Source of the DNA: an uncultured bacterium
Lineage (GTDB): Bacteria; Oederibacteriota; PGYV01; Palsa-1178
NCBI GenBank assembly: GCA_937889595.1
Contig: CALAOR010000093.1
Span: 1 to 35,790, forward strand
Direction of reading: 5' to 3'
Length of the DNA stretch: 35,790 bases
Below the pieces are notes generated by a model. That model ran no database searches. It saw only the letters and a program-made list of their open reading frames with translations, and was not told where the DNA came from. This document shows, piece by piece, positions 9,701 to 17,497 of the stretch. A program made the position numbers and the translations under genes. How positions within the stretch are numbered: position 1 is the first letter of the stretch; every line of letters starts with the position of its first letter.

Positions 9701-12700
9701 TATAAATTATAAGCTGCGCCGTTCCAATCAATACTAAAATGATGCCATCCCGTGGCCGGATAACTCGGCGATGGCGGATACAGGAAAATTTGTTGTGTCC
9801 CGATTTTAAAATTGATCCATGCGCCGTTCCACGGGTCCCAGGCGCTGTCGGTGCTGGTTTTAAGCTGGAGCATTATACTATCGGGCTGGCCCTCTGTGGT
9901 TCCCCGGGTTATGGGTATAAGGTCGTGGAATCCCGTTGTTTGCTGGGGTGGCATATAAACCCAGAATTCAATTGTAAAACCGGTTACACCGGTCAAACCG
10001 GCCAGTGTACTTTCGAGTGACGCCGGGAACCTGTCATAATTATTACCCGATATATCGTTATACCAGGAATAATTTCCATACTTGACTGGATATACGGGGA
10101 AAGTCTGGTATTGCCCGCCATTGCCCACAGCAGCTAAATTATGCCCATTTCCACTGGAATCATTCCTGTTATTTTCAAATTCGTAAATAGCTATAGCATG
10201 CGAATCATAACCCCCGCCGTAACCGCAGGTACATGACGGTGTGATGGTTATTGTCCTCGTCTGTGTTATAGTCGGCGTGGGTGTATAGGTAGGCGTAATT
10301 GTCGGCGTGGCTGATTTTGTCGGAAATGGGGTTCTTGTCCCGGTGCACGTGCGTGTATTTGTTATGGTAAATGTCGACGTTATTGTCTTTGTAACAGTCC
10401 GCGTTGGCGTTGCTGTAATAGATGGCGTTGCCGTACGGGTCGGAGTTATTGTGAATGTCGGGGTTATGGTCTTTGTCCGCGTATAGGTGCCCGTCGTCGT
10501 GCGTGTCGGGGTTATTGTAAATGTCGGTGTTATAGTCCTTGTCCTCGTATAGGTGCCCGTCGTCGTGCGTGTCGGGGTTATCGTGAATGTGGGTGTTATG
10601 GTCTTTGTTTGTGTATAAGTAGGTGTTGCTGTTCGTGTATATGTCATCGTAAAAGTCTGTGTAATTGTCCTGGTTACCGTATAAGTTGGAGTAGCCGTTA
10701 ACGTATTAGTTACTGTAAATGTAGGAGTACTCGTCGGCGTAACGGTAGCTGTTGGTGTTGCGGTTTTTGTCACTGTAAATGTCGGCGTAACAGTAAAAGT
10801 CGCTGTTATTGTGTAAGTCGGGGTTATGGTTTTAGTCCATGTTCCAGTCGGTGTCCTTGTAAATGTGCGTGTTCCAGTCATTGTTATAGTGGGGGTATTT
10901 GTTCTGGTTGCTGTCCTTGTGACTGTAGGTGTACTTGACGGTGTATATGTACGAGTTGCAGTAGGTGTAATAGTAGGGGTTATTGTCCTGGTTCCTGTTT
11001 TCGTCACAGTAGCAGATACCGTAGGTGTGCCGGTCTTAGTTGCAGTAAAAGTTGAGGTTCCAGTTCTTGTTGGGCTTAATGACTTTGTTGGCGTAAAAGT
11101 CGGGCTAATTGTTAATGTAGGAGTTACCGTCTTTGTGACCGTAAATGTTGGAGTTACTGTTTGGGTGTTTGTTTGGGTTATAGTATATGTTGGTGTGTTC
11201 GTATTTGTTATTGTATAAGTCGGCGTCATTGTGCCAGTGATTGTTTTTGTAGCTGTAAAAGTGGGGGTTGATGTAATGGTAAAAGTCGGTGTTCCTGTAT
11301 TTGTAACTGTATAGGTGGGTGTGTTTGTGGCCGTAAAGGTGGGGGTACTTGTTGAGGTTGGTGTGCTTGTATTTGTCTGTGTTGGCGTAATTGTTTTAGT
11401 TATTGTAAGAGTACTTGTAACCGAACTGGTTATTGACGGTGTCGCAGTTGGGGAAAAAGTAGGTGTTGCCGTATTTGTCCCGGTATAAGTTGAGGTGCTT
11501 GATATCGTAAAAGTTGGTGTAAAGGTCATTGTTAGGGACATTGTTATGGTAATAGTTATGGTAGGAGTTATACTTGGAGTTGAGGTAGGGATAGGCGGAC
11601 ATAAATCTTCCCTCCATACGCCCGCATGAACATAACTTTGAGCATAGTTTTCTAAAATCAATCCCGCCCAAAGATATCCATTTGTGCAATCAGGAAAAAA
11701 TGAAGCAATACCATTTGGTAACCCGGTATCGTAATTACTCCAGGTTCCATTTTGATATTTCCTTAAAAAATCCCCAGGATTGCCGGTATAAGGCACGCCA
11801 TAACCTCTGCCACCTAGCCCGTCAGGATGTGTTCCAAATCCCCAACCTGAAACAAATAGAATGGGGCCACTGGAGCAACAGCAGACTTTTTCTATTTTTG
11901 AAACACAACCCACTGACGAAGCAGGATTTCCCATATCTATAACAGCGGGAATTGTTTTATCATAGTACCAGATTTCTCCTCCAGAACTGACAAAATAGAA
12001 ATTATTGCCATTATTAGTTTCACAATCAAAAGTTAAATCTACGATATCACTATCCCCTGACGGATCGGGTGATGATTCAGTATATATGTTTGTAAAACTG
12101 GGTCCGCTGGAATCGTACAAAAAGACTCCACCAATCGAATAGAGTTTATCAATGGAAGTTACGTAAAAATAATTTGCGTTAGCTGGCGATTGATAGATTT
12201 TATAATAAAAATAACCTACAGCTGTATTGAGACTGCCAGGAACTGCGCGCCAATTATTACCCCCATCAAAGGTTTCACCTATAAAATTAGCGGTAGCGGC
12301 TAAAATATGATTTGAATTAGTTCTGTCAATAACCATTGAAAACGGAAATCTATCTGTTGTTGAATTTAACGAAGGGCTAGAAGCTTGATAATTTTTAAAA
12401 CTCACTCCTGGTGATGTTACTTGTGTAAATGGCGGCCCTGAAAGAACAGAATTATATGTGGATATGTGTGGACTGTAACCATAAAGTCCTTCATCTGCTA
12501 CCCATAGGTTATTACTAATTGGTGTAATTTTTAAATCCTGTATATTGTATGTTTCCCCAATGTTACCACCTATTGGTAACAATGTAAGCATTGTATTTGA
12601 GAGTCCTGTGGCTCTATATATACCATTATTAAACCACTCACGAAAACCTGTTCCTACAAAGAGTGTGCCTGCTGTCATTGTTATAGCAGTAACTTCGTCG

Positions 12701-12801
12701 GTATCTAACTCCGTTCCCAGGCTTACATCTTGCCAAGCATTTAATGGCATATAGAATATGACAAATATAATGAAAAATAATATACTAATATTTTTTTTCA
12801 T
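6754..12801 (-). CDS. 2015-aa secreted multidomain surface protein (LamG, delta-60, Thr-Pro stalks)
   Basis: A signal peptide (MKKNISILFFIIFVIFYMPLNA) is followed by a propeller-like N-terminal region to about residue 398. Residues about 400-854 are a Thr-rich stalk. Residues about 860-1095 resemble a LamG/concanavalin-type domain (IAIYEFENNRNDSSGNGHNL, GFTIEFWVYMP, WHHFSIDWNG, YNLYMDG). A short TLTP stalk follows. Residues about 1142-1400 carry delta-60-type repeats (VAIDSQDRIIVAGY, NGTLDTANFGSG). Residues about 1410-1800 carry repeats of the form TPYLAYQD...ITVKVYD...WSTVGNAGF, a likely beta propeller. The end (YPNPSKGETTIRF, IIWDGKNDFG, NGIYLFVIQAD, KKKIAIVR) is a FlgD/type-A-sorting-like domain. 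Its ATG overlaps the previous gene's stop by one base (TAATG). It is likely displayed on the surface; adhesion or glycan binding is plausible but unproven. Confidence 0.88.
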   Translation of the reverse strand: MKKNISILFFIIFVIFYMPLNAWQDVSLGTELDTDEVTAITMTAGTLFVGTGFREWFNNGIYRATGLSNTMLTLLPIGGNIGETYNIQDLKITPISNNLWVADEGLYGYSPHISTYNSVLSGPPFTQVTSPGVSFKNYQASSPSLNSTTDRFPFSMVIDRTNSNHILAATANFIGETFDGGNNWRAVPGSLNTAVGYFYYKIYQSPANANYFYVTSIDKLYSIGGVFLYDSSGPSFTNIYTESSPDPSGDSDIVDLTFDCETNNGNNFYFVSSGGEIWYYDKTIPAVIDMGNPASSVGCVSKIEKVCCCSSGPILFVSGWGFGTHPDGLGGRGYGVPYTGNPGDFLRKYQNGTWSNYDTGLPNGIASFFPDCTNGYLWAGLILENYAQSYVHAGVWREDLCPPIPTSTPSITPTITITITMSLTMTFTPTFTISSTSTYTGTNTATPTFSPTATPSITSSVTSTLTITKTITPTQTNTSTPTSTSTPTFTATNTPTYTVTNTGTPTFTITSTPTFTATKTITGTMTPTYTITNTNTPTYTITQTNTQTVTPTFTVTKTVTPTLTISPTFTPTKSLSPTRTGTSTFTATKTGTPTVSATVTKTGTRTITPTITPTATRTYTPSSTPTVTRTATRTNTPTITMTGTRTFTRTPTGTWTKTITPTYTITATFTVTPTFTVTKTATPTATVTPTSTPTFTVTNTLTATPTYTVTRTITQTFTMTYTRTATPTYTQTKTITPTFTITPTRTTTGTYTRTRTITPTFTITPTRTTTGTYTRTKTITPTFTITPTRTATPSITATPTRTVTKTITSTFTITNTRTCTGTRTPFPTKSATPTITPTYTPTPTITQTRTITITPSCTCGYGGGYDSHAIAIYEFENNRNDSSGNGHNLAAVGNGGQYQTFPVYPVKYGNYSWYNDISGNNYDRFPASLESTLAGLTGVTGFTIEFWVYMPPQQTTGFHDLIPITRGTTEGQPDSIMLQLKTSTDSAWDPWNGAWINFKIGTQQIFLYPPSPSYPATGWHHFSIDWNGAAYNLYMDGANIGSISSSVNVFTSATNTFELGSYFGNTYGIYGIPAGSGLDRLIISNVDRGGHETGYGCFSPTNTLSSTYTNTATITATLTPTLTPTLTPTLTPTPTFTTAATPCVTLELTVNGTTNGNDLVLDSSGRIVVTGQTSNGFGVERILMNGSHDTTFNFSGTPGYFNIPWGSVFSKSSVAIDSNGDMVITTGTIAGGGGAQTGAVMQVWKIMGNGNSILWNTPVNGLGGDSGSTYGQSVAIDSQDRIIVAGYHYNTSGNWDAVVWRFLPNGTLDTANFGSGTGYVVLDNITAPGSNDFASDLGIDSLGRLIITGYSQNSVDTRMFYARLTSAGVIDSSFNGGGIVTQLIGSYSTGFGMKMLPGDGFIVTGKAPDWGMAIWKVLSSGFLDTNFNGGYNTYDPGDKNYVGYAVDVDNCQRVLIAGQSNQQGDPKMIVWRYNLSDGSPDNSFNSGSNNFSVYSYYGYDIKYYALQANILLSGVNTSGTEIWKYKDLCACPQPTPTATPTATTTATTCVWQYVDHGGISAGSAGYVSSYMDSNGKLYVSYYDSSTGVTVKVYDTNNTGLGWTQVGNINYQFCGSGTAIHNCGGNTYIAFNDGSSSYLTVLEYYNLAWHSPFGNLGIGSSCALFAFAMDDSTCTPYVAYSDTNNANMLTVKKYVSGWITVGNTGVNNDAHNISMVIDNTGTPYLAYQDAGNNKISVIGYNSITGWGIIGNNYFSSGAVQNISLYSETGSLYVAYIDAGNGYKVMVNKLNSTKTNWDVEGASGASDGGGQYISLFVDNNGTQYVSYLDWNNSNKITVKVYDNVSSWSTVGNAGFASEVGGSTSLNVYNNIPYVAYGDGANGGLASVMKYDCASGSGSSNNSVGILSTAKSTPTPTPTITYQTLSEKEVYSYPNPSKGETTIRFPLAAQQEVHFIIMDINGRQVWSHDLSAQNTATGINRIIWDGKNDFGRQAANGIYLFVIQADNKTVKKKIAIVR
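9404..9451 (-). repeat. Perfect 12-bp tandem repeat, four copies
   Basis: The plus-strand unit GTTGGTGTCAGC occurs four times in a row without change, encoding TLTP repeats in the short stalk between the LamG-like and delta-60 domains. Identical copies suggest recent slippage and possible length variation between strains. Confidence 0.95.
10240..11605 (-). repeat. Low-complexity Thr-rich coding repeat (stalk 2)
   Basis: About 455 codons alternate Thr with Pro, Ile, Phe, Tyr, Arg, Lys, Val, Gly and others. It is less strictly T-P-T-x than the stalk at 3312-4136 and richer in Lys and Arg (TRTKT, TKTITPT). Confidence 0.93.
10438..10635 (-). repeat. 66-bp higher-order repeat inside stalk 2
   Basis: A 22-residue unit (TITPTFTITPTRTTTGTYTR plus two residues) occurs about three times with few base changes, the third copy diverging at its end. 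It is a local duplication within the Thr stalk. Confidence 0.8.
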
Positions 12802-14132
12802 TAGGGCACCACAAGAAATACGCTATCAGACAAACCTTGATTCAAACCAGTAGTATTATAAATTTCGCTTGATATTGTATTACCATTAGAATCAATCATA
12901 TATCTGGAAGAAGGAATTAATGTTCCACTATTCAAAGTATAATAAAAATTCGTAGTTTTTACTGTCGTCCCATCAGAATTAAGAATTATTTGCCTTGTTA
13001 CTCCTTCGGTATAATCGAACAGGACAACCTGTTCGCTTTTTGTAGATCCATTCATTAATTCAGCACTTGAATCAACTTGAAAATGCACATTTAATAAAAT
13101 GCTTTGTTGCCCTTTTTCATTAATAGTTGTTCCAGAGACGTCTATTGCTACAGTAGTCAAACTTCTGTAATTGCTCATTATGTTCAATTTATTAATAATA
13201 CGAGGACTTATCATATTCATGGATTGGACTGTATTAGATACTTTATTCCTCGTGGTCAGTACGCTTCCATTATATGCTGCTTCCAGTCCGGAAAGCGATG
13301 TGTCCAAATATTTGTATCTATTTGGTTGTTTGAAATAATATTGAGCATAGCTTATTTTGGTTCCAAATGTGTTTGTTACGTTAAAAGTAATATCACTTAT
13401 CTGCGACTGCTGTTGGTCATATCTGTTCCATACGTCCTGCAGTGTAGGTATTTGATATATCTGCACCGTTTCTGACCCGCCATTATCCCCGCACCAACCG
13501 CCGTAGACGTCGTCCGGGGTAAAGTAAAGGTAATAGTCATTCGCTGTTATGGTTACCGGGTTATATGGCGGACTGAAGCCGATCGCCTTTGCGTCGTCGC
13601 AGCTGTAAAAAACCGGGCCGTAGTTATAGGCTCCATAGCCCACGGTCGAGTACGCGCTTGTCAGGTTTGTCCCGCTCGCGTCGGTTGCCTGCCTTATTCT
13701 CAAGCGTGTGCCGTACAATGTGCCTCCATCGTCGTTTCCATATGATATACAGCCGTCCTGTAAAGTAATAAGATAGGAATATCCGGGTGTCACCTGTATC
13801 TTTACAGCGGCAGCGGCTTCTGTCGCGTGGTCAGGTTGTTCGGGGCAGTTTAACAGGCCGTCTACCGTTATAGTGCTCGATTCAGGCCCGGACAGCATGG
13901 GAGACATGGCTGCGTTGGATCTTACCTGCTGTGTTTTCGCTTTCAAAGCAAATCCTGTACCGGAATTAAGCGATTGTATAACCTGTGGAGTGGGTATCCA
14001 TACGGGCAATACTGTCGGGGATGCCGCAGGCGTGCCTGCGTATGACAGAGGAATTAAAATAAATAAAAACAGGATAATTGCGTGCGATATTTTCTGGAAT
14101 TTATTTGACGAAGCCCTCTTCATTTTCAGCAC
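12801..14132 (-). CDS. Secreted protein of unknown function, coupled to the 2015-aa gene
   Basis: The product is about 443 aa. I chose a GTG at 14132 (MLKMKRASSNKF) because GAGGGG lies 7 bases upstream; an ATG three codons later is too far from it. A signal peptide (AIILFLFILIPLSYA) is present. Residues about 80-220 include Cys pairs and aromatic stretches (GGTLYGTRLRIRQA, YYLYFTPDDVYGGWCGD). The following region (ITFNVTNTFGTKISYAQYYF, KQPNRYKYLD, TTRNKVSN) recalls LolA-like lipoprotein-carrier or DUF-type beta folds, where KQP...Y is common; this is only a suggestion. There is no Thr stalk or PNP C-terminal domain. The stop overlaps the start of the giant gene by one base, so the two are probably made together and might form a complex. 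Confidence 0.8.
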   Translation of the reverse strand: MLKMKRASSNKFQKISHAIILFLFILIPLSYAGTPAASPTVLPVWIPTPQVIQSLNSGTGFALKAKTQQVRSNAAMSPMLSGPESSTITVDGLLNCPEQPDHATEAAAAVKIQVTPGYSYLITLQDGCISYGNDDGGTLYGTRLRIRQATDASGTNLTSAYSTVGYGAYNYGPVFYSCDDAKAIGFSPPYNPVTITANDYYLYFTPDDVYGGWCGDNGGSETVQIYQIPTLQDVWNRYDQQQSQISDITFNVTNTFGTKISYAQYYFKQPNRYKYLDTSLSGLEAAYNGSVLTTRNKVSNTVQSMNMISPRIINKLNIMSNYRSLTTVAIDVSGTTINEKGQQSILLNVHFQVDSSAELMNGSTKSEQVVLFDYTEGVTRQIILNSDGTTVKTTNFYYTLNSGTLIPSSRYMIDSNGNTISSEIYNTTGLNQGLSDSVFLVVP

Positions 14133-14200
14133 TAAAATACCCCTCAAAAATATTTTTCTATTTTAGCGGAATTTAACCTGTTATATTTTTATATGGCCAA

Positions 14201-14229
14201 ACAGTAACACCATTTTAATACCTTGTCAA
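14201..14229 (-). promoter_or_regulatory. Candidate promoter for the 443-aa/2015-aa gene pair
   Basis: The minus strand shows a perfect TTGACA, a 17-base spacer and a weak TACTGT, about 70 bases before the GTG start. The weak -10 may mean that an activator is needed. Confidence 0.4.
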
Positions 14230-14290
14230 GAAAAATGATATGCCCAAACGTATAACCGGTTAAATAAAATAAATATTCCTTTTTAAAATT

Positions 14291-15292
14291 TTACTTATGT
14301 TCATGGGGGGATCTTGGTTTTTTCTTTATGGGAACAGCAACATTTGATACATAAGTTACAGATGCGGCTGTATCCTTTTCTAAAGACGCGTTAGGCAGCA
14401 CTTGCAGCTCAAGCATTTCAACAGTTTCATTCCGAAGTATTTCTGTCTGCCTATTAAATCTAAACGTCGTTCTCATTTTAGAGTTATTATGAACATGAGT
14501 AAAATATAACCTGTCATTATTTTCGTCCATTTTCACCTCCAAAATCGATTCGTCCGGAATGCCTTTAATTTCTTTCGGCTTATTTTTTTCAGAAATAATA
14601 AAATATTTATTTCCCCTTTGTGCCGCCAAGAATTCCACATCGTTATCCATTACCCGGAAAGCCAACAAACGTCCCCCGGAAGGGATGTCTATATTTTTTG
14701 AGCTTATATTGCCATTCCCATCCATAATATAAAATCTTTGTTCGCTTTGCATTAATAAATGAGTCTTTGAATTGTCGGTTTGCAGATTAAAATAATCCTC
14801 CCTGCCCAAAGGTGTGTTATCTAAATCGGCTACTTTGTCTGCCGGCTGGGGATATAACGAATAATATTTTTTAACCATTTTTAGGGAGCCCTTACGCAAT
14901 GAAAATATCATGATTAAATTACCGCAACTAAAATCTCTTCCCTCTTCCGTCAAGGCAAGATTGCCGTATATTATTAATCTTTTACCGGAATCAGTATTTA
15001 ATGTCACGTAATTAAACAAACCGACCGTTATTTCACTTCCGATCCCCGCGTTTTTATCCGCAGTAATTTGTATATAATTATCACCTTTTTTATGGAATAT
15101 CGTCAGAAAATCACTTGGTTTTTTCAAAGTTGATACCAACTCCGTATTGCCGTCGCCGTCAATATCCTCCTCCATTACTATGTTGTAATTATTTCTTATT
15201 GTTTGCAGATCAATCCCGGCGCATACAATAGCAGCAAACATAAGTAAAAACATTGCCAAAAAGATATTAGCTTTATAAACATTTATTTTCAT
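14291..15292 (-). CDS. Secreted protein with VCBS/FG-GAP-like Ca-binding motif, function unknown
   Basis: The product is 333 aa, with GGGAGG five bases before the ATG. A signal peptide (ANIFLAMFLLMFAAIVCAG) is followed by NIVMEEDIDGDGNTELVSTL, whose DxDGDGxxE loop is typical of VCBS/FG-GAP or dockerin-like calcium sites. The remainder alternates beta strands (YIQITADKNAGIGSEITVGL, RLIIYGNLALTEEGRDF, RFYIMDGNGNISSKNIDI) in the style of a propeller. The tail is basic and ends PRSPHEHK. The gene lies about 50 bases after the DUF2723 gene in transcription order, so it may belong to the same transcript. I cannot name a function. Confidence 0.75.
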   Translation of the reverse strand: MKINVYKANIFLAMFLLMFAAIVCAGIDLQTIRNNYNIVMEEDIDGDGNTELVSTLKKPSDFLTIFHKKGDNYIQITADKNAGIGSEITVGLFNYVTLNTDSGKRLIIYGNLALTEEGRDFSCGNLIMIFSLRKGSLKMVKKYYSLYPQPADKVADLDNTPLGREDYFNLQTDNSKTHLLMQSEQRFYIMDGNGNISSKNIDIPSGGRLLAFRVMDNDVEFLAAQRGNKYFIISEKNKPKEIKGIPDESILEVKMDENNDRLYFTHVHNNSKMRTTFRFNRQTEILRNETVEMLELQVLPNASLEKDTAASVTYVSNVAVPIKKKPRSPHEHK

Positions 15293-15344
15293 TGAAACCT
15301 CCCAAATTCGGAATTTTGCTTATATCTTATTTGCCCGTGTAACA

Positions 15345-17321
15345 TTATACACCGCCGTTCAGTTTTCTTAATAACGCTTTTGCGTCTTCATTATTCACGT
15401 CGAGTTCAAGTATTTCCGAAATGTTTTCGCGGGCCTTTACAGCGTCTTTCATGGTCATATAATATACGGCCATATAATAATGCGCCGGAATGCATTTTTC
15501 ATTTATTTGCAGCGCCTGTTTTAAATAACCCATGTCCGATTCATAATCCCCTTTCCTGAAATAACAGTTGCCCATGGCGGCGGCCACATCGGGATTTTTA
15601 AAGAACAGGAATGACCTTTTGTAATAAAAAAGCGCCTGGTCAATATCGCCCTTTGTGTCAAACTGGCTGCCCAATACCTGCAGGCTCAGGCCGTAATGCT
15701 CAAATGTATACAAAACAGTAAAATCATCGTATTTTATTTTGCTGTCAAAAATACCCCGGTATGAGTAAAGTTTATAATAAAAATACGGATCATAATTACG
15801 CGGTTCCCCGTTGATTAAAACTTCGTTTACCAGGCCCCTTGGCTTAAGGTCAAAGCTTAACAGGCTGCGCGTGTAAGCATTTGAGTAATATACGCCCTTA
15901 TCCCTGTTTGCATACATTAAATTCTTGATATCATCAACGGCATTTGAGCCTTTGCCGGTGACTATTAGAACGCCGTTGCCGGTTCTTTTCAGCTGTTCCC
16001 TGTACCAGTCCTGGTCCAATAATATTGTAGTTATAACATTTATATTATTTTTTTCTATGTTTTTCATATAAAGCGCTCCATACCCGTTTAAATCGCCTTC
16101 GGCAAAATATACGGCGCCTTCAGGAATGCTTTTGACCAGATTTCTTGAATAATCATAGCTTATAAAATACCGGGAATAATCAGGGGCTTTTGAATAAAGC
16201 AGGAAAATTATAAATGCCAGGGACAAACACATCACGGTAATTCTTATTGGCCCGGTTTTAAGCAAGCCAACGAGCCAATAAATACAGTAAGCTATAAAAA
16301 TGGCGGCAAATATATACGTAAATGTTAAAAATTGTTTGATTATAAATTCCAAACCGGGTTCATTGGTTGCTACAATAATGACGCTGATAACCGCGGTTAT
16401 AAACGCCGTTATAGTTATATATCCATATCTACTTTTCTTCCACGCCAATAGGCACGCCCCCGGAATTAAAACAAAAGCAAGCATCAATGGATATTGTCCC
16501 GGCAGTATATTCAGGAGGTAATATTTGAAAAGTCTTAATGTGTCTTTTAATGTATGGGCGTGTTCCAGCGGCGTATATTGCCCCCTGCTTAAAAGCCAAA
16601 TCAACCCTTTTAAGTCTTTTATGTCTCCCCATCCAAATACAGGATGCGCGGCGCTTCTTATGAACAAATATATAAGGACCGATGTCCCGGACAGGAAAAA
16701 CAAAGAACATTTCATCCATGTTTTGGCATTTATACTTTTCCCTTCCGTGATAACCGTCAGCGCCATAGCCGGGAATAACACAACAGAACTTTGCCAGTGG
16801 TTCCCAAGCGACAAGCCGAATAAAAACGAAGCAAGATAGATGTACCGCATATTTTCGCGCGTTTTGAACAGGGAAATAAAGATTACCGCGATTAAAAAAT
16901 CGTGCAAAGTGTATACGCTTCCCTTTGCCGTAAGCCCCTGGAAAAAAACAGTATTCGAGAACAAATAGAACGCCGCGGCTATTAATGCGGCGCAATAAAC
17001 TTCGGTTTTTTTCCCCTTTTCAGCAAAGATCACCAGCGCCATCATAAACAAGGCGATGGCTGTTGCTATGTTGAAAAACACGGCCATCATCGCGCTTCTG
17101 AACATTATATTTCCCAAGGGAATTAATATGAAGATCTTTCCCAACAAGGTATTTAACGCATAACCGGGCGGATGCTGGATCCCGAGGAAATTAAAGGCCA
17201 TAATGGTTTCAGGGCTGTCTCCGGCTATATAAGTCGGCGCGATTTTTGTGATGCACAATGCCCACAATGAAAGGAAGGCAAGACAAAAAAGTATTGTTCT
17301 TTTTGTATTATTGTCCGGCAT
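15345..17321 (-). CDS. DUF2723/GT117-family membrane glycosyltransferase with C-terminal TPRs
   Basis: The product is 658 aa, with GAGGGA before the ATG. The N-terminal 370 residues hold about ten hydrophobic segments. The first loop has AGDSPETIMAFNFLGIQHPP followed by GYALNTLLGKIF, the signature of the DUF2723 family (usually DSGE...HPPGYPLYTLLG), and GLSLGNHWQ matches its SLxNH motif. The family is of GT-C type; its human member TMEM260 is reported as a protein O-mannosyltransferase acting on Ig-like IPT domains. Acidic residues in the first loop (Asp about 35, Glu about 38) are candidate catalytic sites. Residues about 540-655 are TPR-like (GDIDQALFYYKRSF, GDYESDMGYLKQAL). Location among Thr-rich exported proteins suggests these as substrates (inference). 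The donor is probably a lipid-linked sugar. Confidence 0.85.
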   Translation of the reverse strand: MPDNNTKRTILFCLAFLSLWALCITKIAPTYIAGDSPETIMAFNFLGIQHPPGYALNTLLGKIFILIPLGNIMFRSAMMAVFFNIATAIALFMMALVIFAEKGKKTEVYCAALIAAAFYLFSNTVFFQGLTAKGSVYTLHDFLIAVIFISLFKTRENMRYIYLASFLFGLSLGNHWQSSVVLFPAMALTVITEGKSINAKTWMKCSLFFLSGTSVLIYLFIRSAAHPVFGWGDIKDLKGLIWLLSRGQYTPLEHAHTLKDTLRLFKYYLLNILPGQYPLMLAFVLIPGACLLAWKKSRYGYITITAFITAVISVIIVATNEPGLEFIIKQFLTFTYIFAAIFIAYCIYWLVGLLKTGPIRITVMCLSLAFIIFLLYSKAPDYSRYFISYDYSRNLVKSIPEGAVYFAEGDLNGYGALYMKNIEKNNINVITTILLDQDWYREQLKRTGNGVLIVTGKGSNAVDDIKNLMYANRDKGVYYSNAYTRSLLSFDLKPRGLVNEVLINGEPRNYDPYFYYKLYSYRGIFDSKIKYDDFTVLYTFEHYGLSLQVLGSQFDTKGDIDQALFYYKRSFLFFKNPDVAAAMGNCYFRKGDYESDMGYLKQALQINEKCIPAHYYMAVYYMTMKDAVKARENISEILELDVNNEDAKALLRKLNGGV

Positions 17322-17380
17322 ATTCCCTCATATAAAAATTGATATTGATTAAAAACATCCCTTAATAATCCCTTCCGCTT

Positions 17381-17453
17381 GTAGTGGCCGAATATCATTC
17401 GGCCATCCGTGGCTCGCTGGCCCGCGGGTGGCGGCATGATATGCCGCCACTAC
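17381..17453. repeat. Pair of oppositely oriented short palindromic repeats
   Basis: GTAGTGGCCGAATATCATTC plus GGCC (17381-17404) and GGCGGCAT-gat-ATGCCGCC plus ACTAC (17430-17453) face each other, both with their GTAG/CTAC tags outward. The second matches 2192-2215. They occupy the argS-DUF2723 gap and could fold in RNA and weaken read-through. Confidence 0.75.
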
Positions 17454-17497
17454 ATAAATCGACTGCGCGTCCGCGTGCAACACAAACGTACTTTCCA

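Noticed and set aside
16429-16995. Minus-strand 188-aa frame inside the DUF2723 gene
   Set aside because: It is an alternative frame wholly inside a better supported membrane protein gene.
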